Assembly (NCBI GenBank): GCA_030696465.1
Contig: JAUYSE010000194.1
Coordinates: 1 to 18,336, forward strand
DNA length: 18,336 nt
Direction of reading: 5' to 3'
Source: Legionellaceae bacterium
Lineage (GTDB): Bacteria > Pseudomonadota > Gammaproteobacteria > Legionellales > Legionellaceae
Shown: in pieces, positions 1-6,599 of the stretch
How the letters are laid out: the number at the start of each line of letters is the position of its first letter
Numbering within the stretch: position 1 is the first letter of the stretch
Translations under genes and position numbers: made by a program
The notes under the pieces: model-generated
What the model was told of the DNA's origin: nothing
What the model saw: the letters and a program-made list of their open reading frames with translations, nothing else
Database searches by the model: none

Positions 1-120
1 TTAGGTCGTGAGGCTATTAAAAAACAACTTGTCATTGATGAGTCGCAGTTCTTTAATGCCATCAACCTCTTGTTACAGATGGTTATAGAAACTCAGTTGG
101 AGAAAGGGATCTATGAGTAA
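1..120 (+). CDS. C-terminal end of an unidentified protein (5' truncated by window)
   Basis: An open frame enters from the left edge in frame 1 and ends at a TAA at 118-120, giving 39 residues (starting LGREAIKKQL, ending LEKGIYE). The residues look like an amphipathic alpha-helical C-terminus with no recognisable motif, so I do not assign a function. That it is coding is inferred from the uninterrupted frame and ordinary residue composition up to a stop directly before a repeat-rich spacer; the part upstream would decide this. Confidence 0.5.
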   Translation, partial: LGREAIKKQLVIDESQFFNAINLLLQMVIETQLEKGIYE

Positions 121-141
121 ATTCGTGTGGATCGCTCAGGG

Positions 142-222
142 CTTGTCCGCGGTATCCAGAGATTTTGCATAATACTCAATTTTTGTGTTCACACAAAAAT
201 CAATCTGGATCCCGCGAACAAG
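142..222. repeat. Palindromic intergenic repeat with CTGGATNCCGCG arms
   Basis: The arms at 142-159 and 205-222 are inverted copies matching at 16 of 18 bases (CTGGATACCGCGGACAAG against CTGGATCCCGCGAACAAG). Between them is a second perfect hairpin, 179-187 with 192-200 (ATTTTTGTG / CACAAAAAT, loop TTCA). The right arm also carries its own small GC-rich stem (TCCCGCG / CGCGGGA, about 210-230). Repeats of the CTGGATCCCGCG...CGCGGGA type are familiar between genes in several intracellular bacteria; only this copy is in the window. No T-run follows, so I do not call it a terminator. Confidence 0.6.
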
Positions 223-258
223 TCGCGGGACGTCGGAGAGTGGTTATTACAACAGCCT

Positions 259-322
259 CGTGAGCAAGCGGAGCAGTTAAACCGTCTCATCAACTACTCC
301 GCTTCCTCACGATCGCGGCTCG
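259..322 (+). repeat. REP-like palindromic repeat, copy 1
   Basis: The arms CGTGAGCAAGCGGAGCAGTT (259-278) and AACTACTCCGCTTCCTCACG (292-311) pair with two mismatches around a 13-base loop, followed by the tail ATCGCGGCTCG. The same unit, arms, loop and tail, recurs in reverse orientation at 3031-3109, and half of it lies at 4693-4726. Three intergenic copies in 5 kb indicate a dispersed family. Open frames across it (127-384 forward, 294-521 reverse) are by-products of the repeat, not genes. Confidence 0.75.
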
Positions 323-363
323 AATTGCTCAAGCGTAATCCACCGATGTCATTTGTTTTATTG

Positions 364-392
364 TTGAGTCTTGTGATGCAATAACATACAAT
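364..392 (+). promoter_or_regulatory. Putative sigma70 promoter for the RelE-like/ATPase operon
   Basis: TTGAGT at 364-369 (4 of 6 matches to the -35 consensus) and TACAAT at 387-392 (5 of 6 to the -10) are separated by 17 bases. Transcription would start near 399, leaving a leader of roughly 27 bases before the ATG at 426. It is the best match in the 121-425 spacer and lies just behind the REP-like repeat. Confidence 0.45.
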
Positions 393-425
393 ACAGGCAT
401 CGTTCTTTGAATATTCGCCATCCAC

Positions 426-1868
426 ATGTCTTTTTTTCGCACCTATGATTTTATCGTGCTTGCCCCTGATCTTCAAAATGACTTTGAGGAACAACGCTTT
501 GAGCGCATCGACCAACAGCAACTCAGCGACACATTAGTCGAGTTACTACAAGGCAGCTACACCTCAAAAAATATCAAACCGATCGAAAAAGACGTTATTT
601 ATATGCGGATTAATGACAAATACCGTCTTATTTTCTCTGCGGTACAGTACGAAGGTAAATTTTATGCTGTAGTACATCAATGCTTGCTGACGCATGTGAT
701 GGAAGATATCCCTGCAGCCTATTGCAGCTACCATGAATTAAAAATGAGAATTAACCGTGTTTTTAAAGAAGGCACCCGCTATATCCTTGAAGAGGGAAAG
801 CTTAAAGCGTATGTCCCAGAAGTGATTGCACTTCCTGTTTTAGCGCGCTATAAAAATCGTATGGTTGGCCTAAACTTAGAACAACAAGATGCACTGAGGC
901 CCTCGGCCAAAGCGTCCAAAACCATAGAGATTATCTCGGGCCCCCCAGGTGCCGGGAAATCCCTTTTAGCTTTGGAAAAAATTGTACAAGCCGTTCTCTG
1001 CGCCAAAGATAGCCCGGAACTTACCCAAATTTATTATCTCACGCCTACCGAAGAGATGATAAATCTCATGCAGCGACAATGGCAGAGCCACCCTGTTTAT
1101 AACGAATGCCCTGAGCAAGTTAACGTTCACATCCTAAGCTTTGCGGCATTCTTAAAAACACGGGAATTTACCCCACCAGGCACGCGTATCGTTGATTCTA
1201 AAGCATTCCAATACTGGTATGCAGAGCAAACCCCTCCTGAAAACTTGGCGCATATTTCCACAAATCGTTTATATCAAGAGTTTCGGAACTTACTGGGCCT
1301 AAAAGACTACGCAAGCTTACAACTACGTGAAGTGCTTTTGTTTCAAGAAGAAACACCTGAAGCGAGAAAAGTCCTCCGAAACAGTGTCTTATCACTTTTC
1401 AAACGATATCAGCAGTTCCTGCAAGACAATTATTATGTGGATCCTGATTTATGTCTGCTCCCTAAAGACTTACTGATGGCAAGTGATACCCTCATTATGG
1501 ATGAATCTCAAAATCTTCCTTGGCACTCTATTACACAATTATACGTCGCTGACACCACGCTGCTCATGAATGTCTCTCAAGCCGCCATTGGTGGTCATTC
1601 TACCGAAACTTTATTAAGACACTGGGCCGCACAGCATCAGGTCCACTTACAATTCCATAATTTAAAAAGTGCGCATCGCTGCCCTATTGCTCTGTTAGAA
1701 GTGGCGCAGCACACGCTTGATTTAATCCCCATGATTAATCCAAATCAGAAACATGCCATTACCGCCGATCGCAACCTCTTGCAAATGCCTTCCAGCACGC
1801 TACACGCTGGCAAAAGATTTTGGGTGGAACCCAGTAAAGAAGCTCTTGCGCAAATTCATCGTTCATGA
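426..1868 (+). CDS. RelE/ParE-like domain fused to a truncated UvrD-type (SF1) ATPase
   Basis: The 480-residue protein has two parts. Residues about 1-115 include a stretch around 57-92 (VIYMRINDKYRLIF, then VVHQCLLTHVMED) with the R..DKYRLIF and distal His pattern of RelE/ParE-family toxins. From about 150 it is a P-loop NTPase: Walker A GPPGAGKS at 172-179, Walker B LIMDESQ at 356-362 (the DExQ form of superfamily 1 helicases), and LKSAHRCP at 413-420 resembling UvrD motif IV (L..NYRS). ParE-like domains in front of UvrD helicases are known. Here the chain stops about 60 residues after motif IV, without recognisable motifs V and VI, so helicase activity is doubtful; ATP binding is likely. 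No clear Shine-Dalgarno precedes the ATG. The stop overlaps the next start as ATGA (1865-1868), implying translational coupling. Toxin-like, RNA/DNA-processing or defence roles are all possible; none is shown. Confidence 0.75.
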   Translation: MSFFRTYDFIVLAPDLQNDFEEQRFERIDQQQLSDTLVELLQGSYTSKNIKPIEKDVIYMRINDKYRLIFSAVQYEGKFYAVVHQCLLTHVMEDIPAAYCSYHELKMRINRVFKEGTRYILEEGKLKAYVPEVIALPVLARYKNRMVGLNLEQQDALRPSAKASKTIEIISGPPGAGKSLLALEKIVQAVLCAKDSPELTQIYYLTPTEEMINLMQRQWQSHPVYNECPEQVNVHILSFAAFLKTREFTPPGTRIVDSKAFQYWYAEQTPPENLAHISTNRLYQEFRNLLGLKDYASLQLREVLLFQEETPEARKVLRNSVLSLFKRYQQFLQDNYYVDPDLCLLPKDLLMASDTLIMDESQNLPWHSITQLYVADTTLLMNVSQAAIGGHSTETLLRHWAAQHQVHLQFHNLKSAHRCPIALLEVAQHTLDLIPMINPNQKHAITADRNLLQMPSSTLHAGKRFWVEPSKEALAQIHRS

Positions 1869-3016
1869 GTAATTTAAAGGATCATGAACGTTATGCTGTA
1901 CTTGAATTTGCAAGTGCTCACCATAATGCAAATCGACTTATTCAGACTTTATGCAAAATTTCCACTTTTTATCTACAAGAACAAAAAAAATCACTTACTG
2001 AAGTACCATTAAACGTACTCTGCGAAAATTCCACCTTGAGTATTTATAAATCTCTCTTTCATCTGAATAAAAATCTTGATGAAAAATCTACTAAATTGAT
2101 TTTTAATTTATTTTCCATGAAATGGATAGTGGCAATTAAGAATGAGGATCAATTATCCTATCTAATGGATTACCTCAAGTATAGCAGTAGAAAAAATCCC
2201 GATTTTTTTATTACAGAGTTTCTACCGAGATTAAGAAACACCGTGGCCGCAGCTCTACTTGAAAAAAGTTATAATGACTATATAGATGCCGAGCAGGGAT
2301 TCAGTAATCAATTTATGTTCCAGTTTATTTTGATATCAATGATTCCTGTTATTATTTCAAAGGCCCCTATTGATCTACAATACATAAAAAGCATCGAAGA
2401 ACTACGTCCAAAATTATATCAACGCCACATAAAGAATCCTCAATCGAGAGAGTTTATGTTGTTTCTTCGTCACTTGCAGAACTTCATTGACAAAGCAATA
2501 CCTTCTAGCTTAAACGCTGATTTCTCTCATTTATTAGCTGAACAGCATGGACCAGTGACATCCCCACCAAATGCACTAAGCACGGAATACTCCCCACAAT
2601 TTTTTCCGGCCGCTTCCGCCGCCCCACAAAAAATTGTGTATGAGTGTCGTATAGGTATAAGCATAAATTCCGAAACCTGCAGTGATAATGGTTTGAGACT
2701 AATGATTATTATTCATGAAAAAATCAGTAATCGCACCCTTGTTTTGGCTCTAGTACCAGATGAAGCATTGCCATGGGAAAATACCCCCTCTCTCTGTGGA
2801 GGTATCCCTGCTGTATTACTTGAAAGGTTAACCACTACCATCAATGACTTTAAACAAAGAAAAACTCTAGAAGTAAGTATAAGTTACTTTGAAGACAGCA
2901 GTTTAAATGATATTAATCTTGTCTTTCATTCGTTAGAGCGTCTCCGTCAATTAGGACTGCAACAAATAGAGCACGCTATAGAACAAGCATCGCCTCCTGC
3001 TTGGCCACTAAGTTAA
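1865..3016 (+). CDS. Unrecognised 383-residue protein coupled to the RelE-like/ATPase gene
   Basis: I do not recognise this protein. It starts at an ATG overlapping the preceding stop by four bases, so it should be made together with the ATPase. Residues 1-225 look mostly alpha-helical and rich in Lys, Leu, Asn and Phe, with a hydrophobic stretch near 148-165 (MFQFILISMIPVIIS) that is short for a confident membrane span. Residues about 228-255 form a Pro/Ser/Ala-rich linker. Residues 256-383 look like an alternating beta/alpha domain (YECRIGISI, LRLMIIIHEK, LVLALVP, LEVSISYFE). There is no signal peptide and no obvious catalytic motif. The DNA is visibly more AT-rich than the liu genes. Coupling suggests a partner or effector subunit for the ATPase, but this is inference. 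Confidence 0.65.
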   Translation: MSNLKDHERYAVLEFASAHHNANRLIQTLCKISTFYLQEQKKSLTEVPLNVLCENSTLSIYKSLFHLNKNLDEKSTKLIFNLFSMKWIVAIKNEDQLSYLMDYLKYSSRKNPDFFITEFLPRLRNTVAAALLEKSYNDYIDAEQGFSNQFMFQFILISMIPVIISKAPIDLQYIKSIEELRPKLYQRHIKNPQSREFMLFLRHLQNFIDKAIPSSLNADFSHLLAEQHGPVTSPPNALSTEYSPQFFPAASAAPQKIVYECRIGISINSETCSDNGLRLMIIIHEKISNRTLVLALVPDEALPWENTPSLCGGIPAVLLERLTTTINDFKQRKTLEVSISYFEDSSLNDINLVFHSLERLRQLGLQQIEHAIEQASPPAWPLS

Positions 3017-3030
3017 ACCAGAGTCGGTTT

Positions 3031-3109
3031 CCGAGCCATGACCGTGAGGGAGCGGAGTAGTTGATAAGACTGTTTAACTGCTTCGCTTGCTCACGCGCGC
3101 GGCTCGGAT
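3031..3109 (-). repeat. REP-like palindromic repeat, copy 2 (reverse orientation)
   Basis: Read on the minus strand this matches copy 1 through both arms and the loop (AAACAGTCTTATC here, AAACCGTCTCATC there), with about seven differences over some 65 bases. Both outer ends carry a GGCTCGG tail (CCGAGCC at 3031-3037 and GGCTCGG at 3101-3107), so the whole is a two-ended palindrome. It lies between the convergent genes ending at 3016 and 3204 and could serve as a bidirectional transcription stop or mRNA 3'-end stabiliser, though no T-run is seen. Confidence 0.75.
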
Positions 3110-3203
3110 CAACCTGCCGCTGATGTTAGTTTGGCTCGTTTGGCGGCCTCAGTCTAAATGCTCAAAATGACGTGTTATTCTGGTTCGCAAAGATGAAAAT
3201 AAC

Positions 3204-3485
3204 CTACCCTACGGTAAATATGCTTTTCAACTCAGGTAGGTGTTGTTGCACAAAATGCACACCCAATACCCGTGATAAATCTTCAACCGCATGAAATGGG
3301 CCATGCATGGTGCGGTACGCCACAATGGCCTCTGCTTTCTTGTGACCAATACCTTTCACGGCATGAAATAATTTTTCAATAGGGGCAGTATTCAGAGAAA
3401 TGAGAGGAACAGGAAGTTTGGGAACATCAGCCAGTACATTGCCGAAAACAAATATACAAGCCATACATAAACCATGCTTACGCAT
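3204..3485 (-). CDS. ComEA-like exported helix-hairpin-helix protein
   Basis: The 93-residue protein begins with a short signal peptide (MRKHGLCMACIFVFGNVLA, likely cleavage after Ala19). After a Pro-rich stretch comes a ComEA-type helix-hairpin-helix region at about 29-78: LNTAP matches the family's NINTA start, VKGIGHKKAEAIVAYR (43-58) is the hairpin, and GPFHAVEDLSRVLGV (62-76) is the characteristic following segment. Proteins of this size and layout bind double-stranded DNA in the periplasm during uptake by naturally competent bacteria, though many are annotated only as HhH-domain proteins. The start is supported by AAGGAG (3492-3497, minus strand) six bases upstream. It lies 73 bases downstream of murG on the same strand and may share its transcript. 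The fold assignment is firm; a role in transformation is inferred. Confidence 0.85.
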   Translation of the reverse strand: MRKHGLCMACIFVFGNVLADVPKLPVPLISLNTAPIEKLFHAVKGIGHKKAEAIVAYRTMHGPFHAVEDLSRVLGVHFVQQHLPELKSIFTVG

Positions 3486-3558
3486 AAAAAGCTCCTTAAG
3501 AACGAAGGTTGGATAAATAACGGGCCTTACTAGCTCCGTCTGTAACGCGGGCAGTCTA

Positions 3559-4620
3559 TCAATGCTTTAAAAGCAATGCAACAATTTTTTCAGTGGCATT
3601 TTGACAATCTAAAAATTCCATACGACGCACACGTTCAGGGAGTGTTTCGCGAAGATTATCTAATCCTTCCAACAAGCTATCTTCATTTAAATGCTCGTCT
3701 GTAATCACATAGCTGATACCCTGCTTTTCAAAGTAAGCCGCATTATCAATTTGGTCTCCCCGACTATTTTTACCGGATAATGGTACAAAAATATGCGGTT
3801 TTCGAAGGAGTAATAATTCATATACCGCATTTGCGCCCGCACGTGAAATCACTAAACTACTGGCGGCAAAAATATCGCCCAACTCTTCATGTGCATATTC
3901 TATCTGTACATATCCAGGATGTTTACACTCAGGATCTACTTTTCCTGGACCACAAATATGCAGTACATGGGCATGTGACAATATCCCCGGTAAGGCTTCG
4001 CGCACGACCCGATTTAATTTCTGTGCCCCTAAACTACCACCAATAATTAATATACAAGGTTTGTCCATGGATAAAGCATATTTATGATAGGCTGAGTCAC
4101 TATGCCCTTGTAATAGAAAAAGTCGTACCGGACTTCCCGTGCAAATAACTTTAGAGGCATTTTTAAAATACGTACGTGTTGGCTCAAAATTAACGCATAA
4201 AGTGCGTACAAAAGGATAACTCATTCTGTTCGCTAAACCTGGGGTCATATCTGATTCATGCGCTATCACTGGAATTCCACGTAGCCAGGCGGCAAACACC
4301 ACCGGGAAGGCCACAAATCCCCCTTTAGAAAAAACCATCGTTGCACGGCACTTTCCAAGTAATACAAAAGCTTGCACCATGCCCGCTAACACTAAAAAAG
4401 GAGCAGCTAGCGTTTTTATACTAAAGTAGCGTCGTAATTTTCCCGTGTGTATTGGATGATAAGGGATAGGAACCGCCGCTAATAAATCGCGTTCAATCCC
4501 TGAATACGAACCTATATAATGCAAAAAGCAATTAGTATCACGTAAGGCTTCTATAATAGCTAAATTTGGCGTCACATGCCCTGCCGTTCCCCCGCCAGTA
4601 AATACAATCGTCTCTGACAT
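3559..4620 (-). CDS. murG: UDP-N-acetylglucosamine transferase MurG (MurG2-type)
   Basis: MurG adds GlcNAc from UDP-GlcNAc to lipid I on the inner face of the cytoplasmic membrane, making lipid II for peptidoglycan. The chain is 353 residues, normal for the family. Visible motifs are the N-terminal glycine loop GGGTAGHVTPN (9-19, with His15 equivalent to the conserved His of E. coli MurG), GGSLGAQ (194-200), and the UDP-GlcNAc-binding SRAGANAVYE (259-268, Glu268) with DQIDNA (289-294). The start is taken at the ATG at 4618-4620 because GGAG sits six bases upstream; an in-frame ATG at 4650 has no such support. The gene lies outside a division/cell-wall cluster. Its wording (IGSYSGIE, KLRRYFSIK, FSKGGFVAFPVV, HESDMTPGLANR) follows the second MurG of Bacillus/Clostridium rather than E. 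coli MurG, suggesting a paralogue or a transferred copy. Confidence 0.92.
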   Translation of the reverse strand: MSETIVFTGGGTAGHVTPNLAIIEALRDTNCFLHYIGSYSGIERDLLAAVPIPYHPIHTGKLRRYFSIKTLAAPFLVLAGMVQAFVLLGKCRATMVFSKGGFVAFPVVFAAWLRGIPVIAHESDMTPGLANRMSYPFVRTLCVNFEPTRTYFKNASKVICTGSPVRLFLLQGHSDSAYHKYALSMDKPCILIIGGSLGAQKLNRVVREALPGILSHAHVLHICGPGKVDPECKHPGYVQIEYAHEELGDIFAASSLVISRAGANAVYELLLLRKPHIFVPLSGKNSRGDQIDNAAYFEKQGISYVITDEHLNEDSLLEGLDNLRETLPERVRRMEFLDCQNATEKIVALLLKH

Positions 4621-4692
4621 ATTTATCTCCGTAGATCGTTTCTTGGTCAAAATAAAGGCTATCTATCACGGGCTGAGACTTTTAGTGGATCT

Positions 4693-4726
4693 AACTGCTC
4701 CGCTCCCTCACGGTCGCGACTCGGAT
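4693..4726 (+). repeat. REP-like repeat, half copy (copy 3)
   Basis: Only the right arm and tail of the REP-like unit are present: AACTGCTCCGCTCCCTCACG followed by GTCGCGACTCGGAT. The opposite arm and loop seen in copies 1 and 2 are missing. It lies in the divergent spacer between murG and asmA. The half copy shows that the arm-plus-tail is the basic unit and that copies 1 and 2 are two such units joined head to head. Confidence 0.65.
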
Positions 4727-4756
4727 AGAGCGTACTAATTTTACTCATAAAATGTG

Positions 4757-4786
4757 TTGACCCTTATATTGCTTGACAGACATAAT
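4757..4786 (+). promoter_or_regulatory. Putative sigma70 promoter(s) for asmA
   Basis: TTGACC (4757-4762) and CATAAT (4781-4786) each match the consensus at 5 of 6 bases with an 18-base spacer. An overlapping second candidate uses a perfect TTGACA (4773-4778) with TATCCT (4795-4800) and a 16-base spacer. Either would start transcription shortly before the asmA start codon. Two overlapping candidates raise the likelihood that the asmA transcript starts here, but the sequence cannot say which is used. Confidence 0.5.
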
Positions 4787-4818
4787 ATCTAAGGTATCCT
4801 AACTGTTATTTGCGGGCA

Positions 4819-6411
4819 ATGTTTATGTTTAAAAAATTTTTAGTTGCTCTCAGCCTCTGCGTCGCAGTCACTCTCGCCTCTTGGTTTATACTATCTCATT
4901 TTTTGCATACGAACACCATGAAGAGCCTCATTGCTAAAAAAATCTCAGCGGTTACAGGGCAAACTGTCACTATCCGCGGAAACATTCATTGGCAACTACT
5001 TCCCTATCCTGGTCTCTATTTAGAAGATATTACCTTAGGGGATCCTAAAGATAATCAGCACCTACATGCTTATTTTAAAAATATTAGCCTACATTTGTCC
5101 TTTACTGCCCTATCACAAGGAAAATTACTCTTTCACGCCTTACAATTACATGATTTTTTAATTCACATTCCGGCCAAAAATCCTATAGAAAAATCCCCCA
5201 CAAAAAACACTGCCTCAAGCACAAAAAATACTTCCATTAATTTTGCCATCGACCGTATTTTATTAAATAATGGAACCTTCGAATGGCAACTGGCGAGCGG
5301 TAAAAATATTCAGCTACATCATATCCAATTAGGAGCCGAACACTTACGACTCGATCATCAGTATTTTCCTGTACAATGCAAGGCCTCCCTGAAAATCACT
5401 GATCCTACTTCCCCTCCTATGCGATCTACTTTAAGTTTTCAGGGGCAACTTGCTGTTCCGGCAGCTACCTCACAACAAGTACCAAACCTACTAAAATCAC
5501 TCGGTATTAAGGGCAGCATCAGTGCAACCGACACTTTATTTCGAGATATTATTATTTCAAAAATACATGCCAGCATAGATACCCAAGCGGCAAATCTCTT
5601 GCTGAATCCATTAACCTTCTCTACCATGAATGGTGAATCCATCGGTGACGCTAATTATCAACGAAATACATCCCTGCTCTTTATCAATCAAACCGCTACC
5701 AATCTGAGTGCGAAACCTCTATTCAACGCCTTATTTAAAACCAACGCCTTAGAGGGGCACGTTGATCTTTCTTTACATGCAAAGTTAAATCTCGCTGCTC
5801 CAAACTACTTAGACAGTATCAGCGGTAATGGAAGCCTTAATATCAGAGATGGGGTACTCAACGGCTTTAATATTAATCAATACTTACAATCTACCGAAAA
5901 ATTTCTGATTCATATTTTTAAAGAAAAATCCCAAAATAACTGCACCTCATCGCCAGCAGACAAGTCACAAAACGCCGCTAACTGCGAACATATCGATCTC
6001 AAAACATTGTATCAGTTCGATAATCCGCAATTTTATCAAGGGAAAACCCCTTTTAAATTACTGTCTATGCAATATCATATGCAAGATGGTGTGGCCTCCT
6101 GTCACTCTTTTTTACTCCAAAGTGATTTAATACAATTACAGGGTGAAGGTGCGCTGCATTTAAAAAACAATACCATCCAAGCTCAATTACTCGCACAAAT
6201 GCATTGGTCCGATCCTGCTCTTATACAACTACAAAAACTCTTAGGTGACGGATTCCCTTTAAATATTGACGGCGATATCGCGCATCCAAGTATTAATCCC
6301 GATTTACGTAAATTAAATCCTTTATTACATGCCGGTTGGCTCACCCAACCCTTTGAAGCGCCTATCCGTGATCTTAAAAAACAGGTGCACGAATTATTAA
6401 AACCCCATTAA
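4819..6411 (+). CDS. asmA: AsmA-family inner-membrane/periplasmic protein
   Basis: The protein has about 530 residues, somewhat shorter than E. coli AsmA (617). An N-terminal membrane anchor (KKFLVALSLCVAVTLASWFIL) is followed by the AsmA-type opening (ISAVTGQTVTIRGNIHWQLLPYPGLYLEDITLGDP) and, near residues 334-360, the hallmark C-terminal segment SGNGSLNIRDGVLNGFNINQYL. AsmA-family proteins span the periplasm and are linked to phospholipid transport between membranes and outer-membrane homeostasis. Two cysteines lie in a low-complexity linker around 375-390. The start is uncertain: the ATG codons at 4819 and 4825 and a TTG at 4810 are all in frame and none has a strong Shine-Dalgarno; I chose 4819. 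The gene sits directly before mutY, an order I recall from other gammaproteobacteria such as Pseudomonas. A hairpin element begins immediately after its stop codon. Confidence 0.85.
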   Translation: MFMFKKFLVALSLCVAVTLASWFILSHFLHTNTMKSLIAKKISAVTGQTVTIRGNIHWQLLPYPGLYLEDITLGDPKDNQHLHAYFKNISLHLSFTALSQGKLLFHALQLHDFLIHIPAKNPIEKSPTKNTASSTKNTSINFAIDRILLNNGTFEWQLASGKNIQLHHIQLGAEHLRLDHQYFPVQCKASLKITDPTSPPMRSTLSFQGQLAVPAATSQQVPNLLKSLGIKGSISATDTLFRDIIISKIHASIDTQAANLLLNPLTFSTMNGESIGDANYQRNTSLLFINQTATNLSAKPLFNALFKTNALEGHVDLSLHAKLNLAAPNYLDSISGNGSLNIRDGVLNGFNINQYLQSTEKFLIHIFKEKSQNNCTSSPADKSQNAANCEHIDLKTLYQFDNPQFYQGKTPFKLLSMQYHMQDGVASCHSFLLQSDLIQLQGEGALHLKNNTIQAQLLAQMHWSDPALIQLQKLLGDGFPLNIDGDIAHPSINPDLRKLNPLLHAGWLTQPFEAPIRDLKKQVHELLKPH

Positions 6412-6592
6412 GGAACTGTAAATGAATAACTTGGACATTTTAGCGCCCAGATTGTTGTTAGCTTTCGACGATCGGAGCTGTAACAAAGCGCAGGTGTACT
6501 TATTGTCCATCGAGCTTTGTTGCAACTCCGATCGTCGAAAGATGACGGCAAGATGGAATGCTACAATGTTCAAGTTATTCATTTACAGTTCC
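6412..6592. mobile_element. 181-bp MITE-like hairpin element with TAA target duplication
   Basis: The ends are perfect 22-base inverted repeats (6412-6433 and 6571-6592, starting GGAACTGTAAATGAATAAC). Further in, a second arm pair at 6462-6489 and 6514-6541 matches at 26 of 28 bases (CTTTCGACGATCGGAG), around a 24-base loop at 6490-6513; the parts between pair poorly. TAA stands directly on both sides (6409-6411 and 6593-6595), as expected for a 3-bp target duplication. The element carries no plausible gene; an open frame at 6397-6582 on the minus strand is an accident of the palindrome. Size, ends and duplication fit a non-autonomous transposable element, though one copy cannot prove movement. 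Confidence 0.7.
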
Positions 6593-6599
6593 TAAGCCC

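Noticed and set aside
179..200. ATTTTTGTG/CACAAAAAT hairpin as an intrinsic terminator for the gene ending at 120
   Set aside because: The stem is AT-only at its base, no T-run follows on the plus strand, and it is nested in a larger palindrome that explains it better.
127..521. Open frames at 127-384 (forward) and 294-521 (reverse)
   Set aside because: Both are built largely from the palindromic repeats, lack ribosome binding sites, and the reverse one overlaps the start of the well-supported ATPase gene.
6397..6582. 61-residue open frame on the minus strand
   Set aside because: It lies almost entirely in the hairpin element, has no transposase-like motif, and arises from the inverted repeat.
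6558..6599. Longer mutY start at 6558
   Set aside because: It would place the first 14 residues inside the right arm of the MITE-like element; MutY homology begins at the ATG at 6600.
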